Below, one piece after another: positions 26,428 to 38,400 of a DNA stretch of 64,000 bases (within the stretch, counting starts at the first letter, position 1; each line of letters starts with the position of its first letter). The stretch is from Sipunculus nudus. Its lineage: Eukaryota; Annelida; Sipuncula; Golfingiida; Sipunculidae. The notes beneath the pieces are model-generated. The model did not search any database. It saw only the letters and a program-made list of their open reading frames with translations, and was not told where the DNA came from. Where the stretch lies: assembly GCA_026874595.1 (NCBI GenBank), contig CM049320.1, positions 44,650,714 through 44,714,713 of the forward strand, written 5' to 3'. A program made the translations under genes and the position numbers.

Positions 26428-29400
26428 CCCGGGAAACGCGCCTTTTATAGACATTTTGCAATGAGTAGGTCCTATATTGTCTTAGTTACGAGGCGGAAAA
26501 ACGTTATATCAATTCAGTAGTTAAGACTCTTGTTAGTAAAAATATATACAAAAGGTCAGATTTCAGGTAGCTGTCACCAACATCATGAACATGTAACCAA
26601 TATGAAATATTGACTTTTATTGTTTCGCCAGGTAGCCCTCTTTGATTTCATTATGCACGTTTGACCTCAAGAATCATTTCAGCTATTACGTTATTTTGTA
26701 TGATGATCGACTGGATCTGTGCTACCAAATCTAAAACCTGTGAAAGATAGAATATGGCCACCAGGCAGCAAAAATATATTTCCTTTCGCATGCATTTTCT
26801 TAATACAATGTAACTGTCCCAGCATTTGCCATACAATTTTATACGAAGATTGTATTTCAGATGCTGTGTGCTATGAAATTTCAAATCCTTCAGAAATCCA
26901 GCATGGCCACCAGTCAGTTATATCAAGTTTTAATTCATGTGCATCCGTCCTGAGAAATTTGAGCCTATATTTCAGGATGGTCACTTAGCAATAATCTTAG
27001 ATTCCAATGATTATCTCAAGAATAATTTCAGCCATTGATGTGAAATTCTGTATCTCTTCATCTACAGTGCAGTTAATTTCTTGTTCAGCTTTACCTGTGC
27101 CTGAGCAAAATGTTCAACAGTTACAGGCTTGCTTTACGTTGCAAAGGAATAATTAAAACTGAAAACATGTAAGCAGTATGTTTGCCCTCTTAGAATCCAA
27201 CCAAGTGAGGGAATTATTTATGCAAATCTTGACATCTTGAAAATGTGACTGGTAGTTGTGAAAGTTTGACCATAATGTCATGCTAGTCAGCTGTTTGTCA
27301 TGATCAATGGTTCACAGGTTTTACTCTTCTCAGTCAATAAATTGATAATAGTAATAAGAATAAACTTTAGTCGATTGTAACCAGACACAGATCGGAGTTT
27401 TTCCTAGAAAAAATCAGTTGGACTTTAGAAAAATAAATTAATTTACAGGATCTGGTTTTGCCTGTACTCACAACCGGCGAAAAGGTGAAAAGAATGAATC
27501 TTGATTTGTGAACTCTGCTCTAGCTTTAAGAAGTCAAGAAACCTAATAATTGCAAACAGGTAATGGCGTCACGTGATGTCTCATTGCTGCTGTCGTTGCA
27601 ATGCCTTGCTACCAGTTTTTTTTTCTTTGCTGCTCAGATGCTGTAATATTCATTCATTATTATCTTCTTAAACTGACTGGTTCAGTTAATTAGAACAAGT
27701 AGACGGTCATATGTTTTGAACAGTTTACGATCGTACTGTTTTTAATTTTACAGCAACCTTGTTTATCAGTAGCCATCGATCCGGCCGGGCAGGTTGTCGC
27801 TATAGGAACTACTGTGGGCCGTTTTATCATCCTCAATTGCCATAACGGAATGCACATGACATCTGTACAAGTAGGAATGGAGCAGCTAGACGCCATCAGC
27901 TTCTCCCCAGGAAAGAAAGACACATTCACATACACACATACATAATGTACATCACGTCTGTAAAAGTAGAAATAGAACAGGTAGACGCTATCAGCTTCTA
28001 CACACATACATAATACACATCATGTCTGTACCAGTATGTTCTCCCATTCTCTGCAACTGCTACTTGTTATTTGCTGTTTAAAACTATGACAGTATTATAA
28101 CCCAAACCTAATGAAAAAAATTTTCCCCAGATTATACCTATGCTTAGATATGAGTCAGGGCTGATGACGACGAAGTATGCCGTCGGTCAGATGGAGGAGT
28201 GACAAACAATTAAACTGATGACATGTGTATGCGGAAACTGAGTTCGCTTTTTGAGGCACAGTGTATATGCTACATAGGCCTACATGCTCGCAGGCTCAGG
28301 GTTACGTGCGCTCTCTTTTCCTGGAATTTCTCGAAAGCCTTGACAAAGCTGCCTTTAGCAGGACAATTTTTGTATCGCATCCAGGGTCGTCTTTCTTGAT
28401 AGTGATCTTTTAGTTGATCATACGATGTCTTCGGGATTCTACTATCAATATGGCATAGACTGCCTATGGCATCCGTTATAATCAGAATGATAATGTTTTC
28501 CGGGCAGCCGAAACTGCTTCAAAATCTACCATAGGTCTTGTCAGATGACAGGGTCGAATATCTGAGTAAGATGAACATACACATAAATGGGGTTCCTTGA
28601 ACTACTCTCGGCACCAAAACAATTTCCAATTATTATAGTTATTTAATACAAATCAGGAAATATGAGATATCTGGAGAGTGGATAAAGCTATCTTTACTCA
28701 TTACTATGCTTTACTGTGCGGTTTATCTCAGTTCCTTCAAGCTGCTTAACAACGCATGAACAATACAACTCAAAAAAAGAAGACAGATATCTTTGACCTT
28801 TGCATGTACATAAACGTGGGTCAGAGTTTATTAATGTTGTATAAGATTTCTGTTGAACATGACGTGTAGTGCCATCTATGTAGCATTTCAATAAATATGC
28901 ATTAGAAGAAAAGGGTATTCTTCAAAGAGTGGTTTAACTGAGATATGGGGATACTATGGTGTCTCTGTTGTCGGAGGCTTCTAGTGTAGTTCTGGTGTAT
29001 TGATATTTCTTGATTTTACGTTGTGTCTGAGGTCGGTAGATTACAGTCCTTTTTACACACCAGAACAACCTGGCGAGATTATAAATAAGAACCTTCAATC
29101 CAGAAACATACACAGAATAACCTAAACGATATATATCTGCTTGTGTTATTTAAGCTGATGCTACCATATTATTCATTTTTTGTCTAAACTAAAAGTATCT
29201 TATGTATAAGCAGTGTTATTTTTATGCAATTCGTACTAATAAATTTGCATTTTTGTTTTAAGATGGGACACTTTTGGCTATGGGATCACATGACAGCTGT
29301 ATATATCTATATTCTGTATTGGACGAAGGACAGGTCTTCAGAAAATATAAACAGGGTTCACTCAAGGTAATATAAATTTTAACGTACGAAACGTGCATTC

Positions 29401-32400
29401 TGTCACAATCATTATAGTATCCCATCTGAAGTAAGTAACGTACTAAACGTGCATTCTGTCACAATCATTATAGTATCCCATCTGTAGAAAGTAACTTACT
29501 TAACGTGCATTCTGTCACAATCATTATAGTATCCCATCTGTAGTAAGTAACCACAAACGTGCATTCTGTCACAATCATTATAGTATACCATCTGTAGTAA
29601 GTAACGTACTTAACGTGCATTCTGTCACAATCATTATAGTGTCCAATCTGTAGAAAGTAACGTACTAATCGTGCATTCTGTCACAATCATTATAGTATCC
29701 CATCTGTAGTAAGTAACGTACTAAACGTGCATTCTGTCACAATCATTATAGTATCCCATCTGTAGTAAGTAACGTACTTAACGTGCATTCTGTCACAATC
29801 ATTATAGTATCCCATCTGTAGTAAGTAACATACTTCACGTGCATTCTGTCACAATCATTATAGTATCCCATCTGTAATAAGTTACGTACTAAACGTGCAT
29901 TCTGTCACAATCATTATAGTATCCAATCTGTAGTAAGTAACGTACTTAACGTGCATTCTGTCACAATCATTATGGTATTCCATCTGTAGTAAGTAACGTA
30001 CGTAACGTGCATTCTGTCACATTCATTATGGTGTCCTATCTGTAGTAAGTAACGTACTAAGCGTGCATTCTGTCACAAGCATTATAGTATCCCATCTGTA
30101 GAAAGTAACGTACTTAACGTGCATACTGTCACAATCATCATAGTATTCTATCTGTAGTAAGTAACGTACTAAACGTGCATTCTGTCACAATCATTATAGT
30201 ATCCCATCTGTAGAAAGTAACTTACTTAACGTGCATTCTGTCACAATCATTATGGTATCCCATCTGTAGTAAGTAACGTACTAAACGTGCATTCTGTCAC
30301 AATCATTATAGTATCCCATCTGTAGAAAGTAACGTACTTAACGTGCATTCTGTCACAATCATTATAGGATCCCATCTGTAGAAAGTAACGAACTAAACGT
30401 GCATTCTGTCACAACCATTATAGGATCCCATCTGTAGTAAGTAACGTACTAAACGTGCATTCTGTCACAATCATTATAGTGTCCCACCTGTAGTAAGTAA
30501 CGTACTTCACGTGCATTCTGTCACCTTCATTATGATGTCCTATCCATAGTAAGTAACGTACTTCACGTGCATTCTGTCAAAATCATTATAGTATCCCATC
30601 TGTAGTAAGTAACGTATTTAACGTGCATTCTGTCACAATCATTATAGTATCCAATCTGTAGTAAGTAACGTACTAAACGTGCATTCTGTCACATTCATTA
30701 TGGTGTCCTATCCGTAGTAAGTAACATACTTCACGTGCATTCTGTTACCATGATTATAGTATCCCATCTGTAAAAAGTAACGTACTAAACGTGCATTCTG
30801 TCACAATCATTATAGTATCCAATCTGTAGTAAGTAACGTACTAAACGTGCATTCTGTCACATTCATTATTGTATTCCATCTGTAGTAAGTGCTCGCTTCT
30901 AATTCGTGTATTTCAGAGACTTTCTTCTTTTCCATTCGTCTGTTACAATAAGTTACTGCCATCAAAGTTTGTTCATTAAATTAAAATTGTTGATGTCGAC
31001 TTTAATTCACTCGGAGAGTAGAACGACTAGTTCGAAAAATGCCAGTCAATGAACTTGAAACATGAAATCAAGAGATACAGTGCACATACTTATTTGTATA
31101 CATTCATCTGTTTACATTAATTTGGAAGGGGAAAAAACACTACAGGCAACAAATTGAAAGACTACTTTACGAATCGCCAGCCACAACCGTTTAACTCCTT
31201 CAACATTCTATGTTCGCAGGGTCATAAAAATTTCGTCACTCATTTGGATTGGTCTGCAGATAGTAAATGTTTGAGGAGTGTGTCGGGGGACTACGACCTT
31301 CTTTTCTGTAAGTTTTGTGCCAATACTCTACACTTAATCCGTGGTTACCAACTTCCATAAATCATAATAATTTCATTTTAAGTATCTCAAGTCCAGCATA
31401 TTTGCACTACATATTACTATCATCTGGTGCATGAACTGAACTGACATTTTTCCAGTATAGTAAGGGTAATCAAACCGCAGTGACAGAATCAAACAACATG
31501 TACATTTGTCTTTCCACTTACATTATACATTTGTAGGGAATGCCTCAGAATTGGTGCAGGAGGATGCAGAGACAATGCGAGATGTTACCTGGGCTACGGA
31601 AACTACCATACTTGGTTATAATATTCAGGGTGAGGTGACATGTTCTGTAGGCTTTCTGGTCAGTTTCTAGAATTTGAAAATTGATATGGTTGTCACAGTT
31701 GTGTTGTAATTATACCCTTTGTTTTCCATAAAATTGGAAAAATGGAAAATAATTCTTTGTATTTTAGTGTGTGATAAAATTATATGGCATTGGTTATCAG
31801 ATATAAATTGTTATATCAGCTCTTATGGAAAAGGCACATCGGAATATATTTCAATACAATTTATTGTGGTTTTGAGATTTAAGGCACAAAGAAATATAGG
31901 AGAAAGTCCATTTCATTTGACAATTTATTTTATTTTTAGAAATAAACAAAATTTCTATTTTGTCTTGTAAGTCTCTGTGTTTGAACGACGTGAGGATACG
32001 AAGCGGTTTTAAATTTGACCTGTACTATGGCGAGGCCAAAATAAAAAAAAAAAGTCTCATATCTGTCATTTCCAAGAAAGAAATCCTGCATTCTATTTCC
32101 TATTTCCTTTATACTCTGATGATATTATATGACCGACTTATTATGTCTCCCTCCCCCCTTCAGTGCCATCTTCAATCGTCGTCCGTGTCTTCTGTCTTCA
32201 GTGTTCGTCGAAGTCTGTAGGATAACTTATGAACGCGATAACTTTTGAAAGACTGCCTTTTTTCTGAAATTTTAAACACAAATGGTTTCTACCAAAAAAC
32301 CGAAAACTGATGACCTTGATCTTCATCTTAAAGGACTAATCTGCCGAAATGTAAAATTTTTGTGAACCCCATAACTTTTGAAGTATTTCACATTTTATCA

Positions 32401-35400
32401 TCAATTTTGGTACACTTCAATGTCGTTCTTGGACGAGTTTGAACACTGGCGACCTTGACCAGGATCATCAAGGTCAATTAAAGCCGAGTTATATATATTG
32501 TCTTGTGAACACAATACCTGGTGAAAAATTGTCTATTTTTCCCTCAGATTCAACACTGTTAATTCCCCTGAGTTCTCGGTATAGTATGTGTATACTGGTG
32601 ACCTTGATCTTCAAGTTCAGATCTGCGCAATTCCAGGATTATTGTTTTCCATAACTTTTAAAGTACAGTAGATTTTTTTCGTCATATTTGACACACTAGT
32701 TCTTTCTGCCAACATCTATGAAAAGTTCGGAAACTCGTAACCTTGACCTTGATCTTGATTTTCAAATCTGCTGATATCTACGGTTATTGTTTTGAGACAT
32801 AGTATATTTATACCCCCTAAGGTTTGGGGTTGGCCTATAGGGGGAGACATATATCTGCTTTTGCACTGCAAAAACAAAGCCATTCTAGTTTATCTATTTT
32901 TATACTGTGGCTGTATGCTTTCCTGCTGCCATCCATAATTGCTCTGTCCTTTTTCTCTCTGTAAATACGGTCGTTTCTGTTTTTTGGTGTAAGGCCTCAC
33001 ACAGTGTCTGTTACAATTTTCCACTCATCTCATTATTGGTACACGCTTTTATCTCAGGAGCCTGGAGTTATCCAAAGGTGGACGAAGACTTGAACACTGC
33101 TGATAGAAGCAACGACAACACTCTGATGGCAGTGGGTGACAATGTGGGCCACGTCAGACTTTACGCTCACCCATGCGTTGTACAGAAGGTAGGCTCATAT
33201 GGGAACATAATCAACCGGTGACTTTTTATACTGAAAACTTTCGTGCGTGTATCATACATGCATGTATAAAAAAAGGTTATGTAGCATACAAGGACCTAGA
33301 TATGCATAAAGATTTCCCCGCCTATCACATGCTTATTTTGGGGACTCAACCCCCTCATTTGTATCAAGGGGGTGCAGTGGGCACAAAATCATGTGCAGTT
33401 ATGTCGCTGCCAACATGAATTATTATTTAAATGTCGCATATATTTCATACTATAGTGGAGAATAATCTCCCACCAATTAGGGCGAGAGGCAACATACAGT
33501 CACTACAGTCACTACAGTCACCACAGTCACTACAGTCACCACAGTCACCACAGTCACCACAGTCACTACAGTCACCACAGTCACCACAGTCAACACAGTC
33601 ACCACAGTCACCACAGTCACCACAGTCACCACACACAGTCACCACACACAGTCACCACAGTCACCACAGTCACTACAGTAACCACAGTCACCACAGTCAC
33701 TACAGTCACTACAGTCACCACAGTCACCACAGTCACCACAGTCACTACAGTCACCACAGTCACCACAGTCACCACAGTCACTACAGTCACCACAGTCACC
33801 ACAGTCATTACAGTCACTACAGTCACTACAGTCACTACAGTCACCACAGTCACCACAGTCACCACAGTCACCACACACAGTCACCACAGTCACCACAGTC
33901 ACCACAGTCACCACAGTCACTACAGTCACTACAGTCACCACAGTCACCACAGTCACCACAGTCAATACAGTCACCACAGTCACCACAGTCATTACAGTCA
34001 CTACAGTCACTACAGTCACTACAGTCACCACAGTCACCACAGTCACCACAGTCACCACAGTCACCACAGTCACCACAGTCACCACAGTCACTACAGTCAC
34101 TACAGTCACTACAGTCACCACAGTCACCACAGTCACTACAGTCACTACAGTCACCACAGTCACCACAGTCACTACAGGATGTTATAATAGGGTTAATTTG
34201 AGGAAACATAACCCGCCGCACACTCCTGTTATCACTCTTTGATAGATTTTCTAATAAAGTGCCCTTGGCGTCAAATCTACCTGACACATTGCAAGTTTCC
34301 CCTCACATATTAAGTGTCTTTGACGAACTTTACCTGTCACATTACAAGGTACCCCTCATATGTAAAGTGTCCTTGACGTCAACTGTACCCCTCATGTTTA
34401 AAATGTCTTTGACGTCCACTCTAATTGACACATTACAAGTTACCCTCACGTGTACTCTACCTGACACACTCCAACATTTTGCCCCTCACGTATAAAGTGT
34501 CTTTGACGTCAACCCTACAGGACACATTAAAAGTTATCCCTCATCTTTTAAAGTGTCTTTGACCTGGCACATTACAACAGTTTATCCCCCCCCCCCCCCC
34601 CGCCAGTTAAGTGTCTTTGACGTCAACTCTACCTGAGACATTACAAGTTACCTGTGACGTGTACATAACCTGACATATTACAACATATTACCCCCACGTG
34701 TTGAGGTGTGTTTGACGTCAACTCTACGTGACACATTAAAAACTACCCCTCGCGTGTAAATTGTCTTCGACGTCAAATTTACCTCACACATTACAAGTTA
34801 CCCCTGACATGTAAAGTGTCTTTGACGTCAACTCTCCCTGACACATTACAAGTTAGCCCTCACGTGTAACGTTTCTTGATGTCAACTCCATAAACACATT
34901 GCAAGTTACCTGTCACGTGCAAAGTGTCTTTGACGTAAACTCTACCTGACAGATTACAAGTTACACCTCACGTGTACACTTCCTGACAGATTTCAACAAG
35001 TAAACCCTCACGTGTAAAGTTAACGCCTGGCAGTTAAAATACTCGTAGAAATGTCAGGTAAATATTATAGGCCGCTGAAAGTTAACGCCCGGCAGTAATA
35101 ATACTCCTAGAAAAGCCAGGTAGATATTATAGGCTGCTTAAAGTCAACGCCCGGCAATTATAATTCTCTTAGGAAAGCCAGGTTAACATAACAGGCTGCT
35201 AAAAGTCAACGCCCGGCAGTTATAATACTCCTTATAAGGCCAGTTAAATATTATAGGCTGCTTAAAGTCAACGCCCGGCAATTATAATACTCTTAGAAAA
35301 GCCAGGTTAATATAACAGGCTGCTAAAAGTCGACGCCCGGCAGTAATAATACTCCTAGAAAAGCCAGGTAAATATTATAGGCTGCTAAAAGTCAACGCCC

Positions 35401-38400
35401 AGCAGTTATAATACTCGTAGAAAAGCCAGGTTTATATAATAGGCTGTTCCCTTCATGGAGATCGATCAGTTTGATAAATGTGGACGTTTAACGTTCTAAG
35501 TAAAGTGCTTGCTGAGCAAGATTTAATTCGTTTTCCTTGATTACGAATTTCATATACAAACAGACTAACAAAGATCTAATGACAAACTGTAAATAATGAA
35601 GAGGCTATTGTATTGACCATCGACTCCGCTGTAGCGTTTGTTGACTGTCTTTCTGTTTGCACTTTAAAAAAGTTTGGATTTAGTGAAGCCTTTCTTGAAG
35701 TATAATGCATATAGAGAGTTAGAGTTGTGTCATAAATAACGGCTACACAACAGGTTATTTTCACGTCAAGGAGATCTAATAGCATATTGCCTGTTTTAAC
35801 TGTGATAGAAATCTAAGCAATAACGATTAGTCAGGCCAGTAGTGTCAAAGGTATTATGTTCAAAAGTAAAGAAATAAAACAGTGCATGTATGCAAACGAT
35901 AAGTTTTCCGCTAAAGGACCTAAAGTCCGTGAAAGATGATATCATCCCTGGAGCTAACTTACTGGTACAACAAATGTGAAGCAGCATGCCTTGAAAAACA
36001 AAAATAAACGGAGCACATTTACCCAAGATATTAAATGGGCCAGTTTACGTAAGGAAGCTATGAAGATTTCACGCACTCAATGAAAAATATTCCTGTGATC
36101 TTAACTTTGAACACGAGTACGATAAGATAAAAAGTCTTCTTAATACATGGAAACAGAAAGTTCTTACGATATTTGGCAAAGATACAGTATTGAAAACTAT
36201 GTTTTAAAGAAACTGGATCCCTCAAACGGTTTTATAATGAAAATAAAGAGTACTGTTTTGAACGGTTGGAAGCCAACAATAAAATATGAAGAACTGATAT
36301 GTAAACCATAGAAGGATGTATTTCTTTACTAGACTTGGATGTAATTATAGAATGTCAGAGGATAATGTGGATAATGTAGAAAAAAATGGCGAATGCGGAA
36401 AAGACAAAAATACCTAACAATCACAGCTAACTGAAAGTCATCAGAGCGAAAGCGATATCTCTTCGTTTGTCTTCGGTCTGTCTGTCCGTCCGTCTGTCTG
36501 TCCTTCCGATCGTTAACAGGGCACAAATCGGAACCGCTGGACCTGGAACCTTCTTACTTAACATCCAGGGAGGAACATGAAAATTAGGTCACTGCATCTT
36601 ATATTCTTTGGGTTATGGGGTCTGTTTGAGCACCCTAGAATAATTAAAAATCTGATACAAAAGTGCAAGTATTTGAATAACGAACCTTTTTGATTGCCAT
36701 GATTCTTTCCATGCATACTAATTATGGACAGATTCATCAGTTTATGACGACTGGTGGCGCAACCTATTTCTAATTTATGCATTTTTTTCTATTTTTGAGA
36801 CCTTCAAATGAAGCAGTAATGGCGTTAAGAGGGCACAAACCGTAACCGTTAGACCTAGAAACTTTTAACTCTACATACAGCAATGTCCTTGGCAAATATC
36901 TTTGGAAACCTGAAATTAAGTCACAGTGACCTGTATTCTAGAAGTCACTGGCTGAAAACATGATTTTGAGCACCAAGAGAGTCAGGCGGGGCACAAATTG
37001 TATCCATTTGGCCTGGAATCTTATAATGTGATATAAAATATGAGGTCCGAGGTACATGTCCATGGAAACATGAAATTAGGTCACCGTGACCTATATTATG
37101 TGAGCTATAGGACAAAAACATGATTTAAGCACCCTGAATGTCAGACTTGGCTGAATTTATTGTCAATTAGCCGTAGCATCTTCTTGGGAATGTCTCCATT
37201 GATTCCTGAAATTAGGTCAATGTGACTTGTATTTACGGTGCTATTAGCAGAAACCCTAATTTTAATCACCCAGAAATTCAGACAGGACACAAATCTTATA
37301 TGTTGGATCATGAAATGCCTTTCTTAATGTAAAGGGATGTCTTGTTATGTCACCTTGGACATCCAAAATATTGTCCATGTGACCTATATTCTGTCAGCTG
37401 TGTGAAAAAAACATGATTTGACTACCCTGGAAGGACATGGTCGTAGTAGTTTGACGTAGAAACATCTAGTAAATCGTCTATGAAGCCTTAATAAGGTCAC
37501 TGTTACCTATTTTCTAAGGACTATGGAAAAATTGATACTGAGCACTCTGGAAGTCATTCTACCCATTCTTTAACAAATATGTTACACCGGATCATAACAT
37601 TAAAATTATTAATACATGCATCACCTGTATTTCAAATTCAGCTGAGCGTCATGACCCATGGGCACAAGTTATCTTCGGCACTAAGGAAAAGGTTTCTTGT
37701 ATATCAGCTAGCTTAGACATAGACTGTAAAAAAATTCCTAATTTATATTTTCCCCGTGCACATGGAGCTCGTTTTCTTTCGGTGAGGCAATCACAAGGGG
37801 AACATATTACACCGTGAACTGTAAATTTGTCTACTGTAAGTACCTAATTATTTAAGTTATAAAATATGTCTAGCATTTACTATAAGAGAAGGATGGTATT
37901 TTTACTTGTCTTATCTTAATAATTGTTTCTTCGACATTTGAATTAAATACCTTCCCATGCACATTTTAAAACCAACAATCCCTGTATTTGTGCTGTTGAT
38001 CTCTAAAGGTATCTCTGTTTATTCCATCTCATAAGTTTTTATATCTTTTAATTAGTTATTTCCTTTAATATGGAATCACCCCCTGCGCCTGTATTAGAAT
38101 ATAATTATTCTCCGCTCTAGTTGGTCTGATCACATTCGTCCTGGTATAAGGCCAAGAATAAGACCAACGAGAGCATGTGTTCCCTTGTAATTAAAGCAAT
38201 TCTGATTAAAAGTCTTTGCTCTTTGCCCCCCCGAGTGTTCGAACCCAGGGAACCTTGCTATACAAAACAGCGGTTATACGAATACATGTTCACAGCGACT
38301 GCAGTGTATATCAGCTGAGGAGCGTACAATACATATGGAAGATAAATAATTTTTATTTGTGGCCCTATTGTTTTGTTAAAAGAAATTGTATTATACCTTT

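Noticed and set aside
29379-30892. CRISPR array
   Set aside because: The repeats are directly contiguous with no unique spacers, and the context is an animal intron.
33431-34287. Long open frames of 256, 177 and 139 codons on both strands
   Set aside because: They are products of a 9-bp tandem repeat, which keeps frames open on both strands. Composition is pure QSP/HSH/TVV/DCG repetition.
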